DNA from: Channallabes apus
Taxonomy: Eukaryota > Chordata > Actinopteri > Siluriformes > Clariidae
NCBI GenBank assembly: GCA_030522415.1
Contig: CM060105.1
Location: 14,661,277-14,725,276, forward strand
Direction of reading: 5' to 3'
DNA length: 64,000 nt
Shown here: positions 10,210 through 22,121 of the stretch, in pieces
Layout: every line of letters begins with the position of its first letter
How positions within the stretch are numbered: the stretch's first letter is position 1
Position numbers and translations under genes: made by a program
Notes under the pieces: generated by a model
Databases searched by the model: none
What the model saw: only the letters and a program-made list of their open reading frames with translations
Told to the model about the DNA's origin: nothing

Positions 10210-11785
10210 TGCAAGTGGTGATAATAGACAGTAACAGCACTAGGACCATTAACTATATGTGTCACTCCGTATTCCAGGTGTTCTGCCAATCATTAATTAC
10301 ATTAATTGTCGATCGCAGCGTGGGCGAATGTCTGTCGGTATGGTCTGCACTACTGAGGAGAGGGCAGCTGCCTGCCAAAACTCACTTTCCCAACTAGTCA
10401 CGGAAGCACTTTCAGCAAGAAAACACATCAGATAATGTTAGGTCATCTTGAACATCACGCTGTCTACTTATTAACTGCTTCTTAATCATTCTGAATTCCA
10501 TCTGACCTGATAATAATGAGAGCTGCTACAAAGCTAACTAGCTTCTAACACAAGGCTGAATTTAAAATCCCTCTCTAACCCCTGATCAAGGGCACTACTA
10601 CTTGGTGTATGGAACAAGGGATTGTACACTCTACATAGTGCACTAGCTTTCTATTTCATCGAATTTGGGATTTAACCTTAGAACCTGGAAATTAAAAGAG
10701 GTGATATTCTAAAGCAGAATAAGATAAATATTGTACGTTTCTCAGGACGGTCCACCACCTCCATGGTTTCTTCTCCTCACCGCTTGGCTACATAGTACCA
10801 TTTAGAATTTAAAATTACTTTCACCATTGTTTATTACACTAACTGTCGGTTCACCAACTCCGCCAGTCATAGTTATTTACTTACACCAATTGCGGAAGGA
10901 TATTATAAATAACTGGTTACATAAAGAAACAAGTCAAAATCTGTTGATAATAAATGGTGTTTGTGGAACTGTTGCGTAAAAGCAAGATTGCACTCGAGGT
11001 TATGTTGTTGTACTGAATAGCAGCACAGCTGTGGCTCAGGCAGCCGCCTCATGCCTGTGGTAGTAAGTAAGAAAATTCTCAGTGCTTGCACAAAACAATG
11101 TGGAATGTGTAGAATGTATGTACTAAAGAATGAAACACTTCAGGACTTGGTGTTATGAGGGGAAAAAAATATTTCAATCACCAAAAAAATTTATTCCTAT
11201 AAGACATGAGCACTGAAGTTAATGTATTGTAGTATTTAGAACAAATAAGTAAATCGACTGTGATTTTGGTGTATATTCATCAAGGCAAGCTGTTTTATGA
11301 CGCAAAATCTTTATGAGAGATCAAAAGCCTCTACAGATGTGCAGCAAGACTTGTAGAGTTATTAGTTCAGCTTTGATTTATTTCAGTGTGGTGTGGTTAC
11401 TGGATGACTGATCATGACTGAAGTGAGCGATGAAGGTTTGGTCATTCGAGTAGCTCTGTCGCTGTGTAAGTGGCCAGATGTGAAATGATAAAACATGATG
11501 TGCTAACAATGCTAATGAGCTGATGGCGCCATTCAGAAATTCTTTACTACAGCAGTCATGCATGAAATGTGATCTGTAAGATTTTACAAGACGGGAAAAA
11601 AAAAAAACTTTAGGTACCGCCCAAAAAACAACCTCTTACTGAAAAAGATGCCAAAATGTCATTTATGTGCCTTGACTGGTGATGCTCAACTGACCAGCTA
11701 AATCCTACCCTGTGGCAGGAGCATATGGCTCTCTGGATGATGGATGACATGATGGACAGGCACGTACACATTAAAAAAAAACAAC
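10210..11785. other. Intergenic, no gene seen
   Basis: Small open frames here have no recognisable domain, splice context or codon bias. Nothing else is recognised apart from short A-runs. Confidence 0.45.
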
Positions 11786-12436
11786 CGCATGTCTTTAGAG
11801 TGTGGGAGGGGCTGGAGGAAACCTAGGGGCGAGATTCGAACCCCCAACCCTGGAGGTGTGAGGTTATGGTATTATGCTCAAAAATCACTGTTTGCAAGTA
11901 TTGTATTTAAATCATGTAATAATGCTAAAGTCAATCTTAAGAAAGGCAATCTCTTATATCCCTAGCCCAAATATTTGTCTTTGCTCAAATTTACATGATT
12001 TCCACATTTTATTTAAGCTGAAACATGTTTTTGTTTTTGCATTTTGTTTACAAGAAGTTGTCGAAAAAAAGGCTTATGTACCAGATGTAAATTTAGGTAG
12101 TATCTAAAGTAAGAAGTGCCACACTGTACATATAACTTTGCTACTATTTATACCAACAATACTTTTCTGAATCATTAAAGAATTACATTTTCTACCGCTT
12201 ATAATGTACAGGATTGTGGGAGGTCTGGAGCTTATCCACAGAGACTCCAGGCACTGGGCGGGGTACACCCTTGAAGGGTACCAATCCAACGCAAGGCACA
12301 CATGCACACACTCATTCATACACTGTTCAGTGGGAGAGTACTAGAGTACCCAGATAAGGCCAACTAAACATGAGGAGACCCAAGGACGGAATCGAACCCA
12401 GACCCTGGAGGCGTGAACTGCTAATCACTAAGCCAC
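11786..12436 (-). mobile_element. Two old SINE fragments
   Basis: About 11786-11872 keeps GCATGTCTTTAGAGTGTGGG and a degenerate GGTTCGAA-type head (minus strand). About 12187-12436 keeps TTCTACCGCTTA, GGCGGGGTACACCC and AATCGAACCCAGACCCTGG. Both are strongly diverged minus-strand copies. Confidence 0.65.
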
Positions 12437-12739
12437 AGTGAAATTAATATGAGTGTTGCTTAAGGCCACCACAAGTGCAGCAACTACCCTGTTTTTAAGC
12501 ATAATTTATAGCACACTAGTTACCTTAATGATGATAATGAAAGACAGTGAATGCTCACATTCCCAGGAGAAGATTATGTGCAGCCATGGTGGTTCTTTTT
12601 TTTGTTTTTTGATGACCACTGCTGTACTTTCACTCAATATCCTAACAGATCTTTATGACTGTACATTGCCGTATATTATGCTTGGTGTGGTCACCATTTT
12701 CAACACCCTTGTTCATAAAAATAGTTTTGTTTTCCATTT

Positions 12740-12900
12740 CCAGCATTTGTCAGACACCCTTATCCAGAACAACTTACATTTTCATCTCATTAGACATCTG
12801 AGCAGTTGACGGGGTAAGGGCCTTGCTCAAGGGCCCAACAGTTTGGTGGTGCTGGGGTTTGAACTTGGGACATTCCATTACAGCATTCCAACACCTCAAC
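12740..12900 (-). mobile_element. Second SINE family, truncated copy
   Basis: Shares CAGACACCCTTATCCAGA, ACATCTGAGCAGTTGA and GGGCCTTGCTCAAGGGCC with the fuller copy at 13055-13250. The tRNA-like head is damaged. Confidence 0.7.
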
Positions 12901-13054
12901 CTATCCCTGACTTTTTTTTTTGTTCATTTATTTAAAAGCAACCTGTTGTGCAAAAATCACTTTTTATTCATGTTATGATATTCAGCTGGGTGTACATCTA
13001 CAAACAAAAACAACACTCTTTGCTTTTTGTCCTTTTTCCATTTGTGTATTACAT

Positions 13055-13250
13055 TTACATTTAGGCATTTGGCAGACACTCTTATCCAGAGCGACTTACA
13101 TTTTTTATCTCATTACACATCTGAGCAGTTGAGGGCTAAGGGCCTTGCTCAAGGGCCCAACAGTGGCAACTTGGTGGTTGTGGGGTTTGAACCTGGGATC
13201 TTCTGAACCATAGTCCAATGCCTTAACCACTGAGCTACCCCTGGCCCCAG
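13055..13250 (-). mobile_element. Second tRNA-derived SINE family
   Basis: Read on the minus strand the element starts with a tRNA-like head: GTAGCTCAGTGGTTAAGGC as A box and GGTTCAAACCC as B box. A body with GGGCCCTTGAGCAAGGCCC and TCGCTCTGGATAAGAG follows. This is a different SINE from the AATG-tailed one. Confidence 0.75.
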
Positions 13251-13254
13251 TGTA

Positions 13255-13425
13255 TTGACTACGAACCAATCAGATTTCCCCCCTATTGTGACCTCATATA
13301 AGAGGATCCCCTACCCAGCCTTGTTACTCAGTTCTGTTCTCTGAAGGGGCGTGGCTCAGCAGTAGCTCATTTATGCAAACACTAAAATGGTGTATTTAGG
13401 GGAAGAGGGAAAACTAAAATCTGAG
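13255..13425. repeat. Dispersed repeat shared with 59.9-60.2 kb
   Basis: The order CAATCAGATTTCCCCCCTA, GTGACCTCATATA, AGTTCTGTTCTCTGAAGGGGC and CTAAAATGG matches a diverged copy at about 60008-60145 in the same orientation. Confidence 0.6.
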
Positions 13426-14137
13426 GAGTATTGAGACACCTAGTCACTCATCCTTAACTAATTGAGCGACCACTGCCCCTAGTAGTGTGTCGCTCCACAT
13501 TTAAACATGTGTGTTATATTTAAACATTTAGAATCTCCGTGAAGCAGGAGTGATTGGCCATTTCTACACCACATGTTCTACACTCTACTCAGCTCCATTT
13601 GTAAAAAGATATGCAAAAGAAACAAATAAACGCAGTTCAATCTGCATCGGCTCTTCTATTTCTCTCATTTTTCAGAATATAACTTGAGCCCAAATTCTTC
13701 TTTCTACTTCAACTACAAACGTTCAGACGTTTTTTTCTTTTGTTTTTCATGTACAGGATCGCCTCGGATCATCGAGCGGGTGTGGGGACGCCGTCATCGT
13801 CCTGGACACCATTCTGCTTTCCACCACGCCTCATTTTTGTCGAACCAAAACTCTTCTTGAGTCTGCTCTCATCTTTATGTTGCATAAGGCTGCTTATAAC
13901 AAACATAGCAGAATTCTTGCAGAAGTCTTCAAGCAATCAGATAACATCAAAAACATCAACTCGTGAACTAGTAGTGGCTTTTTCCCTGTCTTGCTGTGAA
14001 AGTTCACCAAAGATTCACAGCTTCATTCGGTCTGTACTTGTCGTGCAAGCTTCTGCAGGGGAAAAAAGGGGGGGGGGGGGGGAGAAAAAAAACGAGACGT
14101 GTTCCAACTTTCTACTGAGAGTTTCCAGATGTGAGGA

Positions 14138-14142
<5 letters not shown>

Positions 14143-14168
<26 letters not shown>

Positions 14169-14334
14169 ATCCTCTGCTCTGGGACACTAGAGCGAAGCAG
14201 ACTCTACACTCATCTCCGCCCTGTCCACTTTACAGTCCCAGAGCATCGAATTACAGGAGTGTGTTTTTTCCCTCCTCCGTAGCACACTGACACTGTAGGT
14301 GGTGGGTTGTGCTTTTTTTTTTTTTTTTTTTTGC
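14143..14334 (+). promoter_or_regulatory. Probable 5' UTR/promoter-proximal region of the S100 gene
   Basis: This GC-richer stretch precedes the MAQQ start codon at 14433 and contains a TG repeat (14143-14168) and a long T-run (about 14312-14332). No clear TATA box was found. The transcription start cannot be placed from sequence alone. Confidence 0.3.
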
Positions 14335-14432
14335 CCCGAGTGGGAGGATTCAGGATCTCGGCCAAGATGTGACAGCAACGGAGGAAGGTCGATCACCAAA
14401 CTGCTAAAGAGAAGGAGAAAGGAGCGGCAGAA

Positions 14433-16061
14433 ATGGCGCAACAGGTAATGGCTTTAACTTTTCTCTTTTCGCGTTATGTTTAGCAGGAAACTATGAGATA
14501 GTAAACTGAGATAAATGAGTCTTCATGTTGCTTTGCTTTGAACCGGTTAAGAGATCAGACATACAAGGAAGAGTTGCCATGTCAGGAATTTCTTTTCCTT
14601 TTTTTTTTCTTCCACGTTGTTTCTTTTTCTTGGACGTCAATGGCAGCCAGATCGAGCTTTCTGAAAGGCTTTTTCACTCTTTGTTTCTGGCGAAGTTCTT
14701 CGGGAACGCTCTGAAGAACTGAAAGAAAACTTCTTCTCCGTCGACATAGCTACGTGTCAACTGCAGTAGGGCATGTCAGGAATTCCGTGTCTGGACCAGA
14801 TAAAACCTCACAACTCTGAGGATCAGTGTGACTTTGCGCACACACACACACACACACACAGAAAGGAAAAGAAAAGAAGAGACAGAGAAAGGGCTGCAAT
14901 CTCATTTCATCTGTTCACTTTTTTTATTCACAAGTGTGTGTTGAGAAGTGTTTTTAAAGTTGCGACATTCCACTCGAGGCTTGATCTCTCATTAAAGCGG
15001 CTTTAATCGAATAAAGCGCCGATCAGATGGAGTGAGACGAGGTGAAGTTTTCGAAGGAGTGTCGGAGTCTTCCAGTAGATCTGACCCTTTGCATTTCCTG
15101 AATTCATACCAATCATGTTAATTGAGGCCATATGTTCAACTGGGCGTCTCTCCATTGTATGTGTGTATGTGTGTGTGTGTGTGTGGAAACGGAAAGCATG
15201 AGGAATCAATCAGTTCATCTGCATTCCTTTATAAAACACACGGACCATACGGTGTTTCACTCAGTTTTTCGATAAAGAAGAAACGATGCGGCAAACTCGA
15301 GTAAGAAAAAGAGGGCACGCACGCTGTCCACTTTATTAGGAACACCTGTACACCTGCTCGTTCAATGCGCCATGAAAAAAAAAAGAATAAATAAAATAAA
15401 TAAACACAGGCCTTCGATCCGTTTTGTAACATCTCCAGGTTGAAGGAACAAAAACATGCGGTTCTGAAAAGGTGAATAGTCAGAGTGATCACGCTTTACA
15501 ACCGTGCTGAACAGAAAAGCATCTCAGAAAGGCGTTAATACATCATGAACAGGAATCTGATGCTGTAGTGGGTGCAGGATCACTTCCAAAAAAAATGAAA
15601 AAAAATAAAAAATCTATGAAATGAAAAGACCAGGTGTTGTTTTCTAGTTCAGTTAAAACATGTTGTGGATTTCTACAAAACTTGATCTGTCTTAAGTCGT
15701 TTCTAATTTCTCGAGGGATTGTTGTGTATCCTAACAACATTGTGTGTGTATAGATCAATATGGCTTGCTTTGGCGTGTATTCCTTCTTCTTCTTTTTTTA
15801 AATAAGCTGAAGAGCGATGTCTGTGCTTTGATGGTGCGAAGCTGGAGGCAGAGCTGCAGCTTTCTTCTTTTTTCTTTTTTTTCTTTCCTTCTCTCTCTCT
15901 CTCTTTTCAACCGCACACAGAATGGAAAAGCCGTGTGCTCAGGTCAGTAATTAGAACCCGGGGCTTTGACATTACACACAACAATGCGAGCATTTACCTC
16001 AAAAGCAGGTTTTTGTGATAACAATGAGCTTCTAGTAGGTCTTAGACTGACTCCAGGCCTC

Positions 16062-16100
<39 letters not shown>

Positions 16101-18283
16101 CTCGGAGACCAAGCTCGACTGGTTTAAACAGCACCGTGGTTTCCCTCCATGCCCTCGAGAGATCAGGATGTGATGTTTTCAGGCTCAGGTGTGTCCGTGG
16201 GTAAATAGTGTACAGGTGGGCGTGGCTGTCATGGCTCGACATGCAGGTATTACTGGTATAGCCACGTTTGTGATGTGCCAAAGTTTGAATGTCAATTATT
16301 TTAAGACTGAATTCGATCTATGAGAATAAATAACGTGTGTAAGTATTGTGTGTGTGTGTGTGTTTTCTAAGTTGAAATGTTTCCTTCTCGTCTATTGTTT
16401 TTTTTTTTTTTTTCAGAAAGTTTAAATTTCTCTCTCTTTCTGTGTGTGTGTCGTTCAGTTTTCAGATCTGGAGAAGGCCATAAACACTCTGGTCACAAAC
16501 TTCCACTCCGCTTCGGCTGATAAAAGCTCCACGCTCAAGACAGATGAATTCAAGAGCCTCCTTTCTTCGCAGCTGCCCAACCTCGTCAAGGTAAAGCTCG
16601 CGCCCAGGCACTTGCAGGGTGCGCGCTCGCAGGGCGTGGCCACCGCACAGCCCTGTTAGGAAACCCTAAACCACCCTAGAGCGTCTGTGTTAGTTTCTTA
16701 GGTGGATATTTTTATCACTCCGTCTTGATTTAGTCCAAGAGAGAGAGAGAGGGAAAGACTTTAGGAGGAGAAAATGCGAGCTCGAGTCCGAGCCTGTCAG
16801 GTCATTTCAGGTCGTGTTACAGCAGGCTGCCTCGGGCCGAACCTGGACGTTCTGCACCGGGGAAAAGACAACAAGCTGAATGATGAACTGAGAGAGAGAT
16901 GAGCAAACAGGTTTATGTTTGGTACAGCAGTGTTAAAACACTACAGAGTGCTACTAGTCAGGGGTTTAAGATCAGGAGGGGAAGTTTATTGTCCACCTAC
17001 GGCTTTATTAAAAATGTTTCATTCATTTGCACTCTCTCATACAAGTTCACTAAGGCTTCTAGATTTTTGTAGAATTTACAGAAAATCTAAATTAATTACA
17101 GTATAACAGAAAAACAAATGCAGAGCAAATAAACCAACAAAAAGTAAAAAAAAAATAAGCAAGAAACATCGCAGAAGGGAAAAAAATCAAGGAATCATTA
17201 AGAAGAAGAAAGAAACAAACTAACTAACTAAGAGATCAATAATGCAAGACACTAGAAATAAAAAAAAATTAATTGAAAGAAAATAAACCAAGACAGAAAG
17301 AAATAAATGGACAAGGAAAAACAAAACCATTTAAAACATATGTATATATATATATACTGTATAAAGCAAAATGTAAAAAAGGAAAGGAATCAGAATAATC
17401 AAGGAAACAAAAGAAAGAAAGAAAAAAATGAAGAAAGAATAAAAAAAATATTAAAGTAACAGACAAAATATAGAAAACCAGAAGAAAAGGGAAAAAACAG
17501 TGATAACGTATATGAAGAAAAACTAAAACAAAAGGAAAAAAGTAAGAAAGGAAAGATATAAAAAGAATGTTAGCAATCAGGAATTAAGAATTTTTTGATT
17601 AAGAAGGAATACAAAGTCCATGTTGTGGAACTGCATGCGTGTGTGCACGTGCACGCGAGCAGGCATGCATGTGTATGTGTGTGTGTGTTTGGTTGTGTGT
17701 AGAACAGGCTATGCTGACTGACCGACTGCCTGACTGAGTGTTATTGTCTGCATTCATCATTCTGATCTGCAACTTTCCACCAATGGCATTTTTGTATTTA
17801 ATAAACAGCATGAGGTTTAATGATGTGGCTCAGACGCATAAACACGACATTGTCCTCTCTGTTTCTTTATTGAATAGAACATAAACAGAAAATGTCATGT
17901 TTACAGATTAACTGGAAAACACCTCCTGACTGCGCCGTGCTCACAGCTTGCTCTTAGTGTAACAAAGCACTGAAACTGGAGACTCCTTCCATATACAGTG
18001 ATTAACATGTCCATCCCAGACACGCCCCCCTGGATAAGCTGTTACCACAGCATGTTGTGTCTCACGGCACCGCGGTAAAGTCGTGTCCTGACTTTGTATC
18101 TTCCCGTTTCAGACCGGAGGGTCAGACGCAGGGGTCGGGGAGCTGCTGAAGCAGATGGGGGTGAAGGACGGAGATGGAATAGACTTCAAACACTTCTGGT
18201 CCCTCATCCAGAACGTGGCCTCCACCCAGTTCGGCCTGCTCAGCCACGAGAAAGTGTCCAAATGCACCTGCCTTCTACTGTGA
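14433..18283 (+). CDS. S100 protein, S100A13/A14-like, with C-terminal CaaX-like box
   Basis: Three coding exons: 14433-14444 (M-A-Q-Q, donor CAG|GTAATG), 16459-16590 and 18113-18283, all phase 0, giving 104 aa, the usual S100 size. Residues 5-20 ([16 protein letters not shown]) match helix I of the S100A13/A14 group. The pseudo EF-hand loop (about 21-34) keeps the closing Glu before FKSLL. The second EF-hand loop (64-75) reads [12 protein letters not shown]: Gly, Lys, Gly and His stand at ligand positions 1, 3, 5 and 12, so canonical calcium binding looks lost, as known for S100A14. The protein ends KCTCLLL, whose last four residues fit a CaaX prenylation box of the geranylgeranyl type (Leu last). 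S100 proteins act as dimers that bind target peptides. The exact teleost paralogue is uncertain. The 5' UTR probably lies within about 14170-14432. Confidence 0.88.
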
Positions 18284-18660
18284 GCGCCGCTCTTCAGTTA
18301 GGTCAAGATGGAGGGATGATTTTTATATTGTCATGTCAACAAAACACTCTCTCTCTCTTTCTCTCTCTCTCTCTCTTTTTCAACTCAAAACATTAATGAA
18401 ACTGGTAAAAAGTTTGCTTTTGTTGATCCAGTGTAACATAAATTCAAGTCATTTTATCCATCTATTTTTCATCAAAACTAGATAAAGGGACCACAAACTG
18501 TACAATTGCTTTAAATCATGATAAACTGGAGTTTTGTAAAAAATTAAAGAAAAGAAAAGAAAAAGATGTCTATTGTTTTTCGAAAAAAATGTTTGTAACT
18601 GAAATCTGTACACTGATACTGGACGCTACATGTTAACACTATTCATTTGCTTTAACATTA

Positions 18661-19054
18661 CACTACCAGTCAAAAGTTTGTGCACCCCTCCTCATACAGG
18701 GGCTCTGACATTAACGCTATAAAATAACGCCTTATAGTTATGAATGGAAGTATTATAATAAAAAGTATTAAAACCAAAAGATTTAATATTTTAAAGTCCT
18801 CATGAGAAAGTGACACGTTTCCAAATAACCAGGAACCTCCGAAAACCTCAGGGCAGCTCTGGAAACCTGAAAGAAAATTACGTATTCAGGGGAAACGATT
18901 CGATTTTACCTGAAATGCATTTTATTGTAAAAAACTAAGCAAAAAACTTAACAAATCCCTGAACATTAAATTCATGACATATCTTCATCAAAATCTCATT
19001 CAATGTCATGTTTCACACTTGAGTCGTTCCTGTTCAAACTTTTGGCCACTAGTG
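18661..19054. mobile_element. Short Tc1/mariner-type MITE
   Basis: The ends are imperfect terminal inverted repeats (CACTACCAGTCAAAAGTTTG on the left, the reverse complement of CAAACTTTTGGCCACTAGTG on the right; 16 of 20 match). TA dinucleotides flank both ends (18659-18660 and 19055-19056), as expected for this superfamily. At 394 bp it has no coding capacity. It contains an AATAAA at 18757-18762 and lies about 380 bp after the S100 stop codon. Confidence 0.8.
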
Positions 19055-19254
19055 TACATCAGAGCTTTAAAGCTGCTCGTACTTCACCAGACGTATTGAC
19101 GTGATTTTCTCATATTTATATTTTGAAATTTTCCTCTTATCATAAAATTGCAATCTGAAGCATTTGTTTTAATTAAAGCCAAACCATTATTAAATCCTTG
19201 TTTCTGTCTTCAATATTGTGTTCATAAAATCATATGTTTCTTATTGTGACATAT

Positions 19255-20125
19255 GAGAGGGTATCAAAATGTTTAAAGACTAGTTTTGGCTGCACGCACA
19301 GTCACATGGAGCACCGACCTTCATAAGTCAGTGTGCCAAAAGACATCGTGCTGTGTACATCAGGAGCTGTGCAACTGGTGCTATTCTGACAATGTGCGTT
19401 ACCACTTCTGATATTTCATCATGAACAGCAAGTTAGAACAAAGTGTGAATGTATAATTCTGCGTGAAACTGGGCAAATCTGCCTCATTCACATTTGACAT
19501 GATTCGTCAAGTTTACAGTGATGCTGCAATGAGGCATTCAAGGTGTTTTGAGTGGCACACATGCTTAGAGAGTAGAGGAACATCACTGAAAGACGACGAG
19601 AGATCAGGAAGACCTACAACAAGCTCAAACCCCGAACATATCAAAACATTCGGGCAATTTGTGCAGACACAATGATCTTTGGAGAACACTCCACACCATC
19701 GCTGCCATTGTTGGTGTGTCATACGGAACAGTCCAGACAATCCTCACATGTGATTTAAACATGCACCGTGTTGCTGCCAAGTTCGTCCCCAGGCTGCTGA
19801 CCCAGGAGCAGAAGGAACATTGCATCAAAGTCTGCCAAGAAATCTGTCAACATGCCATGGATGACCCGTCCTTCATGTTGAAGATCATTAATGATGACAA
19901 AACTTGGGTGTATGGGTACGACTCTGAGATGACTCTTCACAGTGGAAGAGCCCATCATCTCTACCACCAAAAAGGCAAGGGAGGTGCATGCTCATCGCTT
20001 ATTTCGATATTCGCAGTATTGTGCATCAAGAATTCGTCCCCAGGGGGCAGATCGCCAACAGCAAGGTCTACTGCCAGGTTTTAAGGCATCTGAGGAAGGA
20101 TGTACAGCAAAAGCGATCAGATTTA
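19255..20125 (+). pseudogene. Dead mariner-type transposase
   Basis: A mariner-like N-terminal region begins at ATG 19421, with an in-frame stop at about 19454. It continues as KLGKSASFTFDMIRQ, FEWHTCLESRGTSLKDDERS, then after a frameshift HTIAAIVGVSYGTVQTIL, NMHRVAAKFVPRLLTQEQK and INDDKTWVYGYDSE, and in another frame IAYFDIRSIVHQEFVPRG. The first catalytic Asp region (normally GDESW) is altered to DDKTW. The rest of the catalytic domain is missing because the sequence passes into an antisense Tc1 relic at about 20130. Stops, frameshifts and truncation make it non-functional. Confidence 0.85.
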
Positions 20126-20134
20126 AATCCTGGA

Positions 20135-20835
20135 ATATCCCCGTCCCATCAGGGAAGAAAACCTCCATAGATGTGATAACCTGGTCATCCAGTACATTCA
20201 GGTCGTCAGCTGACTTCATTTTATTGCCACATAACGTTGCTGAGTCTCGACCTGAGCGACTGAAGCAACTCCAGATCATAACACTGTCTCCAGAGGCTTG
20301 TACAGTGGACACTATGCATGATGAGTGCATCGCTTCATGTGCTTCCCTTCTTACCCTGACACGCCCATCACGCCTATCGCCAATCTACTTTTTCCATCAC
20401 TCCAAAAGTCCAATCATCATGCTCCGAAGCACATGTAAGTGTTTTTCTTTTTCTGATTAAACTTACTAAAAAGTGGTTTTCTTATGGACACAGCTGTTTA
20501 GTCTGAATCTTGTGGGTTCTCATCACATTGTGGATGTGCACTTACTTTCAATTTTTAACATAAATCTGGTTTCTGGCATCAGTTTTTTTACCATGCATCT
20601 TGACAAAGTGTTTAAGTGATCGCCATTCATAATGTTTTTTTTCTGGCCGCATAAGCACTATCCTTACAAGTTGAAATTTGTAAACACTGCAGTCCATTTC
20701 AACTCCAGTAATTTCAAATGTCCTTGCAGGCCGATTATTTGATCTTTCTGAAGCGGTCACTTGTTTTTGATTGGGCAGTGCATCGTTATAAATAAAAGAG
20801 AGGTTTTGTCTGTACATTGGTAAAAACTCACTCTT
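20135..20835 (-). mobile_element. Antisense Tc1-type relic
   Basis: The minus strand at about 20150-20320 reads VQASGDSVMIWSCFSRSGRD and NKMKSADDLNVLDDQVI, corresponding to the [11 protein letters not shown] region of Tc1 transposases. The same stretch recurs near 49.9 kb with high identity. The remainder to about 20835 is frame-broken and resembles the relics near 6.1, 47.8, 48.5 and 50.3 kb. Confidence 0.7.
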
Positions 20836-20871
20836 TCAAGGATATCTTTATGTTTCATACCTTGGAGTAAA

Positions 20872-21015
20872 ATCCATCCATCCATCCATTTTCTTCCGCT
20901 TATCCGAGGTCGGGTCGCAGGGGCAGCAGCTTCAGCAGGGATGCCCAGACTTCCCTCTCCCTGGCCACTTCTTCCAGCTCTTACGGGGGGATCCCAAGGC
21001 GTTCCCAGGGCAGCT
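20872..21015. repeat. Dispersed fish repeat fragment
   Basis: CATCCATCCATCCATTTTC is followed by CTTATCCGAGGTCGGGTCGC and GATCCCAAGGCGTTCCC. These words are common in teleost genomic repeats, probably a retroelement 3' end. The family name is not certain. Confidence 0.55.
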
Positions 21016-22004
21016 GAGAGACATAGTCTGGAATAAAATTAAACCAAAAAAAATAAAATTATAGTCTTAGAAAAATGTTTGTATGTCTGTCCAGCCAGAT
21101 TTTGTCCAAGCGTTGCGTAAAACTGTCTGTACAGAATTTATTGAAACTTTTGCAGTACTTATCTGCCTAATGTTTAACCTGCACCATAAAATAAATCAAA
21201 ATGTTGAGTAAAAGTGATGTTATGAACAGGTATGTGCCGAATTTCATAATCTACTTTAAAATTAGCTACTGTCTCAATGTAAACAAACACCTGCACTAAT
21301 ACTGTACATATTAATGAGAAAAGTTAAACTGAATATTTTCACTGGGATTAGTCCATATTTTCACTTTTGCTGAAATAACAGCGCTGAACTGGTATAAGTA
21401 AATTTTAACGTGAGTCATTTTAAGACAAAAATTTAAGACATCTTTATCGGATGTACTTTTTTTATTTCTAATCTGTGATTCATGCTCCGATTTCCGATAT
21501 TTAAAACATTTAAGGGTTCATCTTTGTTGTAGTCAGACATGTATGCGAGCTTCAACCTGAAATAATATGACTAAAGCAGATCAGCTCATTTTCAAGATTT
21601 AACTTTTTAACTACAAATTCTTTTTTTCCCACTAACAAATGGGTACTAACATTAGTAAGAAATAAAACTTGGCCTATGAGTAAAGCACAATTTATTCTGC
21701 TCCGAACACTGGAGACTCCTTCTAGAAATGTTAAATAAACAAATCCTTACATCATATTTTTACTTTACATTTTATGTGAATTTTAAGTGAATAAATCAAT
21801 TTATTGTACAAGTCTTCAATTATATGGATCATCTGACATGACAGCGTGCATTTTAAATAAACCTGTGATTTGCAACTGCACTAAAGTCAGAAGTTCCAGC
21901 TGTTATGTAAAAAAATAACTAAATAACAATATAAAAATTGTTATAATTTTTTAATTAATTTTTTAATAAATTAAATAATATAAAAAAAACTAATAACACC
22001 TTCT
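21016..22004. other. Intergenic AT-rich DNA, no gene seen
   Basis: Nothing recognisable in either strand. An AT-rich tract at about 21900-22000 leads into the putative thap7 promoter. Confidence 0.4.
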
Positions 22005-22121
22005 GACCAATCAGAATCCGTAACTATCCGTGACGTCATAACGAGCTCGTACACTGATTGGCTGCCTTGCATAAAGGTCGTTTTAGGAAGAAGAAGACAG
22101 CCATCTTCGTGAGGTCGAAAG
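22005..22121 (+). promoter_or_regulatory. Putative thap7 promoter and 5' UTR exon
   Basis: A CCAAT box within a dispersed repeat (GACCAATCAGAAT, about 22006-22018) is followed by a perfect CRE palindrome TGACGTCA at 22031-22038 and an inverted CCAAT (ATTGG, 22057-22061). A CCATCTT (YY1-type) motif lies at 22101-22107 and a strong splice donor AAAG|GTAAGT at 22121/22122. The thap7 start codon at 24514 lies directly after a polypyrimidine-AG acceptor, so a non-coding upstream exon is needed; this is the best candidate. The link to thap7 is inferred. Confidence 0.5.

Noticed and set aside
13740..14282. 180-codon plus-strand open frame upstream of the S100 gene
   Set aside because: It crosses poly-G and TG repeats, has no recognisable domain and lies in the likely 5' UTR/promoter of the S100 gene.
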